DNA of 49,435 nt, taken from positions 1 through 49,435 of the forward strand of contig JAKBAA010000013.1 of NCBI GenBank assembly GCA_021809425.1, in the 5' to 3' direction. A program made the translations under genes and the position numbers. Source of the stretch: Actinomycetes bacterium. Its GTDB lineage: Bacteria > Actinomycetota > Acidimicrobiia > Acidimicrobiales > Bog-793. Below the pieces are notes generated by a model, which saw only the letters and a program-made list of their open reading frames with translations, did no database searches and was not told where the DNA came from. Positions 1 to 8,604 of this stretch are shown here, one piece after another; the stretch's first letter is position 1, and every line of letters begins with the position of its first letter.

Positions 1-83
1 GGCCCGGTCGGCTCGCTCGCGCCGGCGCCCGTCCCGCCGGGCGACGGCGGCGCGTCCGGCGACCGGCCGGGGAGCGAGGGGCC

Positions 84-87
<4 letters not shown>
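1..87 (+). CDS. C-terminal tail of an upstream gene, partial
   Basis: The first 28 codons of the window are open in frame 1 and end at a TGA that overlaps the ATG of the next gene (ATGA, bases 84-87). The tail is rich in Gly, Pro and Ser and carries no motif. Because it is translationally coupled to an OppF-type ATPase it is most likely the end of the partner OppD-type ATPase or of a permease; the sequence itself cannot decide. Confidence 0.6.
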
Positions 88-1181
<1,094 letters not shown>

Positions 1182-1307
1182 GCGAGCGCGCCCGCCGGCT
1201 GGCGGGCGCGTACGGAAGTGCCCGGCGGGGCCGGGCACGGGGGGCGGCGCCGCACACCGACGCGTCCGCCCCGCACCTCGATTCCCGAACGAAAGGCATC
1301 ATCACCG

Positions 1308-2993
1308 ATGAAGCACTGGCTTGCCCAGCGAACCCTGACCGCCGTCGTCGCGGCGGGTCTCCTGTCCACCACCGCCATCGCCGGCTCGATGACCGCCCTC
1401 TCCGGATCCGCCCAGGCGGCGACGAGGAAGGCGGCCTCCAACGTGACCCTCACGATGGAGTCGAGCCCGACCAACACCCTCACCCGCAGCTTCAACCCGT
1501 TCAGCACGACGAGCGCCATCTACCTCGTCGCCGGCACCTCGTTCATCTACGAGCCCCTGCTCCAGTTCGACGCCGCCAAGGCCGGCGTCGTCTACGACTG
1601 GCTGGCGACGAGCTACCACTTCGGAAACGGTGGCAAGTCGATCACCTTCACGATCCGAAAGGGCGTGAAGTGGAGCGACGGCTCGCCGCTCACCCCGGCC
1701 GACGTGGCCTTCACCTACAACCTGGTGAAGAAGAACGCCGCCATCAACACCTTCGGTCTCGACATCACCGGCGTGTCGACCGCCGGCGACACCGTCACGA
1801 TCGACTTCCCGACGCCGCAGTACACGAACCTGCAGAACATCGCCAGCGTGTACATCGTGCCGGAGAAGATCTGGAGCACGGTCGGCAACCCGGCGACCTT
1901 CACCGACCCGAACCCGGTCGGGTCCGGTCCGTACGTGGTCGGCACCTACACCCCGCAGGGCTTCACCCTGACGAAGAACCCGAGCTACTGGCAGGCGGGC
2001 AACGTCCGCATCGGTACGCTCGACTTCCCGGCGTACGCGACCAACACGAACGCCGAGGAGGCGCTCTTCTCGGGCCAGCTCGACTGGGCGGGGAACTTCA
2101 TCCCCAACCTGAAGCAGCTCTTCCTCAGCAAGTCCAAGTACAACACCGCCTGGGAGGCGCCGCTCAACACGGTCACCCTCGAGCCGAACCTGAGCAAGTT
2201 CCCCTTCAACGACGTGGCCGTGCGCAAGGCCATCAGCCTCGCCGTGAACCGGCAGCAGCTGAGCAGCCAGGGCGAGGCCAACCTGGAGCCGGCCGCCATC
2301 AACGCGAGCGGCCTCACCCTGCCGGTGTTCGGCGCCTACCTGTCGCCCTCGGTGGCGGGCGCCACGCTGTCCCGCACCCCCCAGGTGGCGGCGGCGAAGA
2401 AGGTGCTCGAGGCCGACGGCTGGAAGATGGGGTCGAACGGCTACTTCCAGAAGAACGGCAAGACGCTGTCCTTCTCGATCCAGGACCCCTCCTCCTACAG
2501 TGACTACGCCGCTGACGGCGCCATCATCGCCCAGAACCTGCGGGCCGCCGGGATGGACGTGACGTTCCAGGGCCTCTCGGTGACGGCCTGGTCGAACGAC
2601 GTGGCGAGCGGCACCTTCGACTCGGTGATCCACTGGTCGAACACGAGCCAGAACCCGTACGGCATGTACAACGGGTGGCTCAACAGCGCCCTCGACACGC
2701 CGAAGTCGGCGGCAGGTGACTACGAGGGCCTCCACAGCTCGGTGATCAACCGGGAGCTCGCCGCCGTCGCCTCGGCACCGACCCTCGCCGCCGAGAAGGC
2801 GCGGCTCGCCCCGATCGAGTCGTACATGGCGAACAACCTTCCCCTGATCCCGCTCGTCTACGGGGTTGCGTGGTCCGAGGTAAACGGGCAGCAGATCACC
2901 GGCTGGCCGACGCCCTCCAACCCGTACGAGTCGGCCCAGCCGGCGACCCCCACCAACGAGGTGGTCGTCCTGCACCTGCGCCCGCGGGGCTAG
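1308..2993 (+). CDS. ABC transporter solute-binding protein, family 5 (peptide-binding type)
   Basis: A 561-residue secreted binding protein. The chosen ATG gives a clear signal peptide: basic start (KHWLAQR), a hydrophobic stretch to about residue 27 and an Ala-x-Ala cleavage site (SAQAA) near 35-38; upstream in-frame starts would bury it. There is no lipobox Cys, so it is either released or held some other way. The body has family 5 features, such as a Pro-Leu-Leu early segment (IYEPLLQFD), the conserved FTIRKGVKWSDGSPLTPADVAFT block and GSGPYVV. It follows the OppF-type ATPase in the same direction and is probably the receptor of that transporter. A strong hairpin follows the stop codon. 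Ligand unknown. Confidence 0.92.
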   Translation: MKHWLAQRTLTAVVAAGLLSTTAIAGSMTALSGSAQAATRKAASNVTLTMESSPTNTLTRSFNPFSTTSAIYLVAGTSFIYEPLLQFDAAKAGVVYDWLATSYHFGNGGKSITFTIRKGVKWSDGSPLTPADVAFTYNLVKKNAAINTFGLDITGVSTAGDTVTIDFPTPQYTNLQNIASVYIVPEKIWSTVGNPATFTDPNPVGSGPYVVGTYTPQGFTLTKNPSYWQAGNVRIGTLDFPAYATNTNAEEALFSGQLDWAGNFIPNLKQLFLSKSKYNTAWEAPLNTVTLEPNLSKFPFNDVAVRKAISLAVNRQQLSSQGEANLEPAAINASGLTLPVFGAYLSPSVAGATLSRTPQVAAAKKVLEADGWKMGSNGYFQKNGKTLSFSIQDPSSYSDYAADGAIIAQNLRAAGMDVTFQGLSVTAWSNDVASGTFDSVIHWSNTSQNPYGMYNGWLNSALDTPKSAAGDYEGLHSSVINRELAAVASAPTLAAEKARLAPIESYMANNLPLIPLVYGVAWSEVNGQQITGWPTPSNPYESAQPATPTNEVVVLHLRPRG

Positions 2994-2994
2994 G

Positions 2995-3042
2995 GCACGG
3001 TTCGGCCCCCGGCCCGGAGCAGGCCCGGGCCGGGGACCGTGC
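2995..3042 (+). terminator. Hairpin terminator after the peptide ABC operon
   Basis: Directly after the stop codon of the binding protein, a long inverted repeat begins GCACGGT and ends ACCGTGC, with a GC-rich inner stem (CGGCCC against GGGCCG) and a small GGAGCA-type loop. There is no clear T-run, as is common in GC-rich actinobacteria. Confidence 0.6.
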
Positions 3043-3266
3043 GACCCGCGGCGGGCGTCGACCGCCCGTCGCGGGTCGTCCGGCGGGCGACGGTCGTGGC
3101 CGGCTCGCCGGTCGGGGCGGCCGGGGACCGGCCAGCTGCGGACGTGGCACCTGGTCACGTGCGGTCACGTACGCATGACGTGAACCGCAGAGGACCAGGA
3201 CATCGCTGCTTCGTTGCAGCTTCGTTGCTGTTCGGCGATTCCGCCCACAGCCGCCCGTTCGCACCG

Positions 3267-3272
3267 TATGGT
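3267..3272 (+). promoter_or_regulatory. Candidate -10 box of the 6C RNA
   Basis: TATGGT lies in a locally less GC-rich patch and would place transcription start near 3279, just before the two C-loop hairpins. No convincing -35 box is seen 16-18 bases upstream. Confidence 0.4.
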
Positions 3273-3279
3273 GATCACA

Positions 3280-3375
3280 GGCCTCTTCGCTGAGCGTCCC
3301 GTTCCCCCCCGGGATTGAACTCGCGAGGTCGAGCGCACGACCCGGGCAACCCCCCCGCCCGGGTCGTGTCGCGTC
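3280..3375 (+). ncRNA. Candidate 6C small RNA
   Basis: Two hairpins in tandem each carry a run of seven C in or at the loop. The first has stem TCCCG/CGGGA (3297-3301 with 3310-3314). The second has a perfect 12-bp stem CACGACCCGGGC/GCCCGGGTCGTG (3336-3347 with 3357-3368) and loop AACCCCCCC. Two stem-loops with six or more C in each loop define the 6C RNA class of actinobacteria, whose mycobacterial member is about 90-100 nt, close to the length here from the presumed start. In mycobacteria 6C is reported to pair through its C-rich loops with G-rich mRNAs. Ends are approximate, and the assignment rests on structure, not on an alignment. Confidence 0.75.
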
Positions 3376-3669
3376 CGGCGTCAGGTGGCGGTCACGTGCC
3401 GACTCCTTCGGCCGGCGACCGGGATCGGGCCGGGGTCGACCGGCGGTGGCTCGACCGGCGGCACGGGCGGGTGCGGCGGCTCCGACAGCGGCGGCAGCGG
3501 GCCGGGGCCGGGCTCGGGAGTCGGGGTGGACGCGTCGATGGGCATGCCCGGCTCCTGCCCGCCGCAGCCGGTCGCGACCCCCGCCGTCGCGGGTAGTGGC
3601 CGGGCCAGCCGGGTACGGGCGCAGGGACGGCGGCGCCGTCCCGGGCGCATCGCCGACGGAGGAGGTCAG
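3376..3669 (+). other. Intergenic leader before the small acidic gene
   Basis: No convincing gene was found here. The stretch is Gly/Pro-codon rich in every frame. It ends in a strong GGAGGAGG ribosome-binding site for the gene at 3670. Two GGGTA boxes (3591 and 3611) resemble SigF -10 boxes but lack a GTTT box at the right distance. Confidence 0.4.
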
Positions 3670-3882
3670 ATGGCCGAGCACACCGAGCCCAACCGCGACA
3701 CGCTCGCCGAGGAGCAGGTCGAGTCAGGCGCCCGGCACGGCGCCCCGCAGCGTCCAACGGCGGACCAGGCACGCGCCGCGGAGAGCGCCACGGGGGACGT
3801 CGACGACGACGACGTACGCACCCACTACCAGGACATGGCCGAGAAAGGGGCCAGGGTGAAGGGGGAGGGGCAGATCCCGTAG
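3670..3882 (+). CDS. Small acidic hypothetical protein, 70 aa
   Basis: The ATG at 3670 is preceded by an excellent GGAGGAGG Shine-Dalgarno sequence, which fixes the start although the frame is open further upstream. The product is hydrophilic and acidic with no membrane segment. It has a run DVDDDDV near the middle and ends HYQDMAEKGARVKGEGQIP. That His-Tyr-x-x-Met ... Gly-Ala ... Lys-Gly-Glu-Gly ending looks like a conserved motif of small actinobacterial proteins of unknown role; I recognise the flavour but no named family. A strong terminator hairpin follows 11 bases after the stop, so it is a single-gene unit. Its closeness to the stress sigma operon hints at a stress role (inference only). 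Confidence 0.72.
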   Translation: MAEHTEPNRDTLAEEQVESGARHGAPQRPTADQARAAESATGDVDDDDVRTHYQDMAEKGARVKGEGQIP

Positions 3883-3893
3883 CCGGACGCGCC

Positions 3894-3927
3894 GAGCGGC
3901 CCGGCGGGGAGCCCCGCTGGGCCGCTC
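3894..3927 (+). terminator. Strong hairpin terminator
   Basis: An almost perfect inverted repeat, GAGCGGCCC-GCGGGG with loop AG and CCCCGC-GGGCCGCTC, lies 11 bases after the stop of the 70-aa gene and is followed by a T-containing stretch. Confidence 0.75.
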
Positions 3928-4176
3928 GTCCTCGTTCTCGGGCTCGTCGCCGTCCTCGGCTCTGGACGGCGGTACCTGAGGGCGTCGCCTGCCGGTGGAC
4001 GGGCCGGGCCCCCACCGGACGGCGCGACCGGGTGGTTCAGATGCGGGTCTCCGTTCGTGCCCGACCCGTCGAAGTACCCGACGAATAGTGACAAACCGAA
4101 TGCCAGCTGAGAGCTTCGACTCCCGTCGCGACGAAGCCGGGCCCGGCGGGGAGGCCGGCAGCCAGCCAGCTACGGC

Positions 4177-4923
4177 CTAGGCCTCGGCGGCGCAGGCGTC
4201 GTGGAGCTTGGCCAGGCTGCGCGCCAGCAGCCGTGACACGTGCATCTGGCTGATGCCGATCCGGGCGGCGATCTCGGACTGGGTGAGGTCTTCGACGAAG
4301 CGGAGGTGGAGGATGAGCCGCTCGCGCTGGGGGAGCTTCTCGATGTGGGGCAGCAGGAGGTCGCGCTCGTCGACCTTCTCGTAGGCCCCGTCCACGTGGC
4401 CGAGCCGGCTCGTGAGGGGCTCGCCCTCGGGTCCGGGCGTGTCGAGGGAGGCCGAGCGGTAGGCATGGCCGGCCTCGAGCGCCTCGAGGACGTCCTCCTC
4501 GGATGCCCCGGTCTCGGCTGCCAGCTCCTTCACCGTGGGTGACCGCCCGAGGCGCTGCGAGAGCTCGTCCACCACCTGGCCGAGGCCGAGGTAGAGCTCC
4601 TGCACCCGCCGCGGTGCCCGGACCGACCAGCCCTTGTCGCGGAAGTGCCGCTTGAGCTCGCCGACGATCGTCTTCGAGGCGTACGCGGCGAACTCGAACC
4701 CGAGGTCGGGGTCGAACCCGTCGACGGCCTTGATCAGCCCGATCGAGCCGGCCTGGACGAGGTCGTCGTAGGCCTCGCTGCGGCGGACGAAGCGACGAGC
4801 GAGGTGCTCGACGAGCTCGAGGTGCGCGGCGATGATCTCGTCGCGCAGCCCGCGGTCGTGGGTGCGGGCGTACTCCCGCAGCTTCTGGTCGAGGAGCTCC
4901 CGGGTGGTCGGTGTCGTCGTCAT
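4177..4923 (-). CDS. sigF: RNA polymerase sigma factor, SigF/SigB subfamily
   Basis: A 248-residue alternative sigma factor that directs RNA polymerase to stress or stationary-phase promoters. Region 2 is clear (YDDLVQAGSIGLIKAVDGFDP, then FEFAAYASKTIVGELKRHFRD), region 3 follows, and region 4 has the helix-turn-helix LTQSEIAARIGISQMHVSRLL near the C-terminus. The length fits SigF/SigB/SpoIIAC-type factors, which lack region 1. The ATG overlaps the stop of the anti-sigma gene by four bases, which favours this start over longer in-frame ones. Gene order (antagonist, anti-sigma, sigma) matches the partner-switching module of actinobacteria. A promoter matching the consensus of this subfamily lies just beyond the operon at 5836-5860. 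Confidence 0.94.
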   Translation of the reverse strand: MTTTPTTRELLDQKLREYARTHDRGLRDEIIAAHLELVEHLARRFVRRSEAYDDLVQAGSIGLIKAVDGFDPDLGFEFAAYASKTIVGELKRHFRDKGWSVRAPRRVQELYLGLGQVVDELSQRLGRSPTVKELAAETGASEEDVLEALEAGHAYRSASLDTPGPEGEPLTSRLGHVDGAYEKVDERDLLLPHIEKLPQRERLILHLRFVEDLTQSEIAARIGISQMHVSRLLARSLAKLHDACAAEA

Positions 4924-5357
4924 AGGCCGAGGGTCGGCCGGCTCTTCGTGAGCCAGCCCTTCCTGCGCCCGTCGTCGACCGGGTCGATGCCGTGCTCGTC
5001 GACGAGCGCGTCGAGGATGCGCGCGGACAGCTCGAGCGTATCGGCGGCGACCGGCGAGGCCGGTCCGATCGGGGACACCTCGCAGGCGACGTGGATCGTG
5101 TCGTCGTCCCACCGGTAGACGAGTCGCAGGCGGCTGTCGGCAGCGGCGCCGGCAGCGCAGGAGTTGCACAGCTCGTCGATGGCGAGCCGGAGGTCCTCGA
5201 CGGCGTCGAAGCCGAAGTCGAGGCGGGAGGCGATGGCGCTGGCGCTCATGCGGGCGAGCACCCAGAGCTCGGGCCGGACCGGCAGCAGCAGCTCGACGTG
5301 CTCGGATGCCTCGTCGACGCCGCGCACGTCCGGCTCGAAGGCCCGTGAGGAGCTCAT
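4920..5357 (-). CDS. Anti-sigma factor, UsfX/RsbW-like
   Basis: A 145-residue GHKL-fold protein expected to bind and hold the downstream SigF inactive. The segment FGFDAVEDLRLAIDELCNSC corresponds to the N-box helix of RsbW-type kinases and is close in wording to the mycobacterial UsfX N-box. The usual glycine-rich ATP-lid motif (DxGxG) is not apparent; the region after HVACEV has only SPIGP. This is also how UsfX looks, so release of the sigma factor may depend less on phosphorylation than in Bacillus RsbW. The start overlaps the stop of the STAS antagonist by four bases, and its stop overlaps the sigma start, so all three are translationally coupled. Confidence 0.85.
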   Translation of the reverse strand: MSSSRAFEPDVRGVDEASEHVELLLPVRPELWVLARMSASAIASRLDFGFDAVEDLRLAIDELCNSCAAGAAADSRLRLVYRWDDDTIHVACEVSPIGPASPVAADTLELSARILDALVDEHGIDPVDDGRRKGWLTKSRPTLGL

Positions 5358-5695
5358 CGGGCGAGCGCCTCGTCAAGGGTCGGGTGGATCGAGAACACAC
5401 CGGACAAGCCGGTGACCTCGAGCACCTTGCTCACCTGCGGCCGGCTCACGACGAGGCGCAGCTCCCCGCCCGCCTCGCGCTCGCGCACCCGCTTGAGCGC
5501 CGCCACGAGCACCCCGAGCCCGGTCGAGTCGAGGAAGGTGACATCGGAGAGGTCGACGACGACGAAGGCGTCCTCGGGCTGCTCACGCAGCTTCTGGCGC
5601 AGCTCGGGCGCCGTCGACACGTCGACCTCGCCGACGGCCGTCACGACGCAGGCGTCGCCGCGCTGGCTGACCGATACCTCGAAGAGATCTTCCAT
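5354..5695 (-). CDS. Anti-anti-sigma factor, STAS domain (RsbV/SpoIIAA type)
   Basis: A 113-residue single STAS domain. The phosphorylatable Ser of the family lies in DVTFLDSTGLGVLVAAL (Ser near residue 56), with the typical GEVDVSTAPELR strand-helix before it. In the partner-switching model the unphosphorylated form captures the anti-sigma factor and frees SigF. The start has a GGAGGG ribosome-binding site a few bases upstream. It is the first gene of the rsbV-usfX-sigF operon, with ATGA overlap to the next gene. The phosphatase that would reactivate it (RsbU or PP2C type) is not in this window. Confidence 0.92.
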   Translation of the reverse strand: MEDLFEVSVSQRGDACVVTAVGEVDVSTAPELRQKLREQPEDAFVVVDLSDVTFLDSTGLGVLVAALKRVREREAGGELRLVVSRPQVSKVLEVTGLSGVFSIHPTLDEALAR

Positions 5696-5835
5696 CTCGC
5701 TGGACCCTCCGGAGCTTCATGGTTGGTAGCCCGCTCGCGCGCGCTCTGGGCGCCATTGTGCCGTGCGCGCCGGCCCCTCCATGCGTTCCCCGAGGTCCGA
5801 CACCGGCAACCCCGGGCGCAACGGGGGTGTCTCGC

Positions 5836-5860
5836 GTTTTCCATGGTTGCCCGATGGGTA
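5836..5860 (+). promoter_or_regulatory. SigF/SigB-type promoter
   Basis: GTTT (5836-5839), a 16-base spacer and GGGTA (5856-5860) match the SigB/SigF consensus GTTT-N14-16-GGGTA. The site lies 72 bases before the small gene at 5932 and is divergent from the sigF operon, which is the expected place for a regulon member. Confidence 0.7.
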
Positions 5861-5931
5861 GCGGGACGTTGATGCCGGATTCCACCGTACCGGGCGAAGC
5901 TGCGCGCTGCGAACGTCCAGAGGAGGTCGCC

Positions 5932-6213
5932 ATGTCCATCTCGCCCGAGCCGCCGTTGTCGCTCGCCTCGGCGGACGAGACCGCTGCTCGCCGCGAGCAG
6001 GCAGAGGCGCGCCGCCAGCGCGACGAGGCGCCCGGTGCCGAGCTGCACGACACGGGTGAGGTGATCGCTGCGGCGCTCGTACGCGTGGCCACACGCACCC
6101 CCCCGGGGGCACTGGCCCCGGGGGGGTGGCCAGGGGCGCGCATCGGGGTGGCCCTGCAGACGGTGTCGGCCGTCAACTGGCTGTCGGCCGGTCGGGCCCG
6201 GGGTGCCGCCTAG
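5932..6213 (+). CDS. Small hypothetical protein, probable SigF regulon member
   Basis: A 93-residue product with no recognised family. The start is set by an AGGAGGT ribosome-binding site 5-10 bases upstream. The N-terminal half is charged and probably helical (ETAARREQAEARRQRDE); the C-terminal half is Ala/Gly/Pro-rich and weakly hydrophobic. A perfect 13-bp inverted repeat (6096-6128) falls inside the coding region and encodes a Pro-Pro-Gly ... Pro-Gly-Gly segment, which is odd for a coding sequence. A SigF-type promoter lies upstream. The gene is convergent with the histidine kinase gene, 34 bases apart. Confidence 0.6.
   Translation: MSISPEPPLSLASADETAARREQAEARRQRDEAPGAELHDTGEVIAAALVRVATRTPPGALAPGGWPGARIGVALQTVSAVNWLSAGRARGAA
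6096..6128 (+). repeat. Perfect inverted repeat (13-bp stem, 7-base loop)
   Basis: CACCCCCCCGGGG pairs with CCCCGGGGGGGTG around the loop GCACTGG. It lies inside the 93-aa open frame, so it is either an intragenic structure or evidence that the transcript acts or ends here. Confidence 0.6.
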
Positions 6214-6247
6214 CGGGACGAGCCGATGGGGCCGAGGTGGGGCCCGG

Positions 6248-7765
6248 TCATGCGGCGCGCAGGCGGACCACGGCGTCGATGCCGCCGCCGGTCGGGCCGT
6301 CCCGCAGCTCCACCTCGCCGCCACTGTTGCGCACGAGGCGGGCCACGATGGCGAGGCCGAGCCCGCTGCCGCCGGACCGCTCGGCGCGGCGTGTCCAGAA
6401 CCGGTCGAAGGCGTGCTGGCGGTCGTCGGCCGCCATGCCGGGACCCTCGTCGGTGACGTGCACGGCGAGCCAGCCGTCGGTCTCCTCGTCGACGCTCAGG
6501 CGAACGGTGGACCCGGCCGGGGACACCCGCAGAGCATTGTCGAGGAGGTTGTCGATGGCCTGCTCGAAGTCCTCGGCGACGACGAGGGCGTAGCTGGGTC
6601 CCTCGCCGTCGATCGCCAGCGCGACGCCCTGCTCCTCGGCGACCCCGCGCCAGGCCTCGCCGCGCGCCGCCAGCAGGGCGCCGACGTCGGTGGCGACCGG
6701 GGCGGCCGGCTGCTCCTCGGCGCGGGCCAGCCGGAGCAGCCCGGTGACGAGCCGGGCGAGCCGCTCGACCTCGGTGAGGATGGCCTGCACCTCGTCCGGG
6801 GGTGTCGGCTCGTCCGCCGCCAGGCCCTCGAGGCGGAGGCGGAGGGCGGTGAGCGGCGTGCGCATCTGGTGGGAGGCGTCGGCGACGAAGGCCCGCTGGG
6901 CGCTGATCAGCTCGCTCAGCTGGCTGGCCATCACGTTGACGGTCTCGGCCAGCTTGACCAGCTCGGGCGGCCCGGCGTCGGTGGGGGCACGGGCGCCGAG
7001 CTCGCCCCGACCGAGGTCGGCCACCGCGAGCTCGATGTGCTCGAGCGGCCGGACGAGCGAGCGCACCAGCAGCCAGCCGGCGAGCGCGGCCAGGACGAGG
7101 ATGGCGGCGCCGAGCGCGCTCAGGCTGGCGGCGATCGTGCGCGCCCTTCCGGAGAGGACCCCGGAGGGCTCGCCGACGACGACGGCGGCGACCGGGATCC
7201 CGGTTCGCTCGTGGATCGGGACGGCGGCCGGCTCGGACGGGTCGGCGCTCGGCACGAGGACGGGAACGGCGGCGTACAGCAGCGAGACGTGCCCCACGAC
7301 GGCCTCGCCGGTGGTCGGCTGACCGTCCTGACCGAGGGTGTCGGCGAGGGCGGGACGTGGCAGGACGCCGCCGGCCACGGTGGCGGCGCTGCCGATCGCC
7401 GCCACCACCTGGCCGTTCGCCCGGATCACCGTGGCGAGGTTGTGTGTCCCGGCGCCGAAGTCGGAGAGGGCGTCGTGCAGGGTATGGCGCTCGGCGGGCG
7501 ACAGGGCGAACTGGCGGATCTGCTCGAGCGGGCCGTCGCTGTCACGGTCCGGATCGGGGTGGACCGTGGTCGGCGCCGGGATGCGGTGGACCGCCTGCGC
7601 GATCGGGGGGAGCACGGCGCGGGCCGCCTCTCGGGCCGACTGCTCGAGGGCGCTCAGGGCGTCGGCTCGGGAATGGCTCGCCCACAGGATGCCGAACGGG
7701 ACGCCGAACGCGGCGAGCGCCACGAGCAGCAGGCCGAGATAGCCGAGGAGCAGCCGCCGGAGCAT
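6248..7765 (-). CDS. Two-component sensor histidine kinase
   Basis: A 505-residue membrane kinase. The start at 7765 gives an N-terminal membrane helix (LLLGYLGLLLVALAAFGV), an extracytoplasmic domain of roughly 140 residues, a second membrane helix (ILVLAALAGWLLV), a HAMP linker (RPLEHIELAVADLGRGELGAR), a HisKA box ADASHQMRTPLTALR with His299 as predicted phosphorylation site, and a HATPase domain ending in DEGPGM, FDRFW and GGSGLGLAIV. All catalytic boxes (H, N, G1, F, G2) appear intact. It starts two bases after the stop of the response regulator gene, so the pair is co-transcribed. The signal sensed is unknown; the sensor domain matches no family I can name. Confidence 0.92.
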   Translation of the reverse strand: MLRRLLLGYLGLLLVALAAFGVPFGILWASHSRADALSALEQSAREAARAVLPPIAQAVHRIPAPTTVHPDPDRDSDGPLEQIRQFALSPAERHTLHDALSDFGAGTHNLATVIRANGQVVAAIGSAATVAGGVLPRPALADTLGQDGQPTTGEAVVGHVSLLYAAVPVLVPSADPSEPAAVPIHERTGIPVAAVVVGEPSGVLSGRARTIAASLSALGAAILVLAALAGWLLVRSLVRPLEHIELAVADLGRGELGARAPTDAGPPELVKLAETVNVMASQLSELISAQRAFVADASHQMRTPLTALRLRLEGLAADEPTPPDEVQAILTEVERLARLVTGLLRLARAEEQPAAPVATDVGALLAARGEAWRGVAEEQGVALAIDGEGPSYALVVAEDFEQAIDNLLDNALRVSPAGSTVRLSVDEETDGWLAVHVTDEGPGMAADDRQHAFDRFWTRRAERSGGSGLGLAIVARLVRNSGGEVELRDGPTGGGIDAVVRLRAA

Positions 7766-7767
7766 GC

Positions 7768-8466
7768 TCAGCGACCGGCGGCGAGGCGGAAGCCGACCCC
7801 TCTCACCGTCTCGACGAGCCCCGGGTCGCCGAGCTTGCGCCGCAGCGAGCTCATGTGGACGTCGAGCGTCTTCGTCGGTCCGTACCAGTTCATGTCCCAT
7901 ACCCGCTCGAGCAGGTCCTGTCGGGCCACGACCGCTCCCGGGTCGTCGGCCAGTGCGGAGAGCAGGTCGAACTCCTTCACCGTCAGGGTCACCTCGCGGC
8001 TGCCGACGAAGACGCGCCGCCGCCGTCGGTCGATCGTCAGCTCGCCCACCTGGCGCAGCTCGCTCGACTCGCTCCCGGCGGCCGCCCGCCGGAGGACGGC
8101 ACGGACGCGGGCGATCACCTCGCGCAGGCCGTACGGCTTCGGGACGTAGTCGTCGGCGCCGAGCTCGAGCCCGAGCACCCGGTCGGTCTCGCTCGTCCGG
8201 GCGGAGAGGATCAGGATCGGCAGGGTGGCGCTGCGGGACCGCAGCGACCGGCAGACGTCGAACCCGTCGATGTCCGGGAGCCGGAGGTCGAGCAGGACGA
8301 CGTCGGGCAGCTCGGCGGCGAGCGCGGCGCTGCCGGTGGTGACGTGGCGGACGTCGAACCCTTCGCGTGCCAGGCCGGCGACGAGTGGCGCAGCGATGCC
8401 CTCGTCGTCCTCGACCACGAGCAGCCGCACCGGCGCCGAGGCCGACGCGCCAGGCGAGTCGCTCAA
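7768..8466 (-). CDS. Two-component response regulator, OmpR/PhoB family
   Basis: A 232-residue regulator. The receiver domain has the acidic pocket E19-D20-D21, phosphoacceptor D60 (VVLLDLRLPD) and K110 (VPKPYG). The C-terminal winged helix has the usual EVTLTVKEFDLLSALA and the recognition segment WYGPTKTLDVHMSSLRRKLGD. The start codon is TTG; no better ATG or GTG lies in frame, and a TAGGAT -10 box about 30 bases upstream supports it. It is the first gene of the pair with the histidine kinase. An ABC-2 exporter is transcribed divergently 138 bases away and is a plausible target (inference from position). Confidence 0.93.
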   Translation of the reverse strand: MSDSPGASASAPVRLLVVEDDEGIAAPLVAGLAREGFDVRHVTTGSAALAAELPDVVLLDLRLPDIDGFDVCRSLRSRSATLPILILSARTSETDRVLGLELGADDYVPKPYGLREVIARVRAVLRRAAAGSESSELRQVGELTIDRRRRRVFVGSREVTLTVKEFDLLSALADDPGAVVARQDLLERVWDMNWYGPTKTLDVHMSSLRRKLGDPGLVETVRGVGFRLAAGR

Positions 8467-8493
8467 CGACGCCGCCGGGAGTGCACGGGCGGC

Positions 8494-8499
8494 ATCCTA
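8494..8499 (-). promoter_or_regulatory. Candidate -10 box of the two-component operon
   Basis: TAGGAT on the minus strand, 27 bases before the TTG start of the response regulator gene; no clear -35 box. Confidence 0.4.
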
Positions 8500-8592
8500 C
8501 CGGCGGCTCCGCCGAGAGGGGGTCACGCTCGCCGGGCACCTGTCGGTCGGGCAGGGCACGATCCGGCCGGCGGCGTGCCGTGCCGGGCGCAG

Positions 8593-8598
8593 TAGCGT
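8593..8598 (+). promoter_or_regulatory. -10 box of a probable leaderless transcript (ABC exporter)
   Basis: TAGCGT is followed by six bases and then the GTG start of the ABC ATPase gene, so transcription would begin at or next to the start codon. There is no Shine-Dalgarno sequence. Confidence 0.5.
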
Positions 8599-8604
8599 CG
8601 GGTC

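Noticed and set aside
3310-3325. tRNA T-arm-like string GGGATTGAAC
   Set aside because: No matching acceptor, D or anticodon arms nearby; it fits the spacer of the 6C-like RNA better.
3571-3595. GGGTA box with GTCG 16 bases upstream before the 70-aa gene
   Set aside because: The -35 element has two mismatches in four bases, too weak to call a SigF promoter.
3381-3650. Proline-rich minus-strand frame with a possible lipobox-like Cys
   Set aside because: The PPV/EPPP pattern is suggestive, but there is no ribosome-binding site or proper signal helix, and GC-rich sequence often gives such frames.
4050-4110. Minus-strand GTTT-N13-GGGTA resembling a second SigF promoter
   Set aside because: The spacer is shorter than the usual 14-16 and no credible gene follows on that strand.
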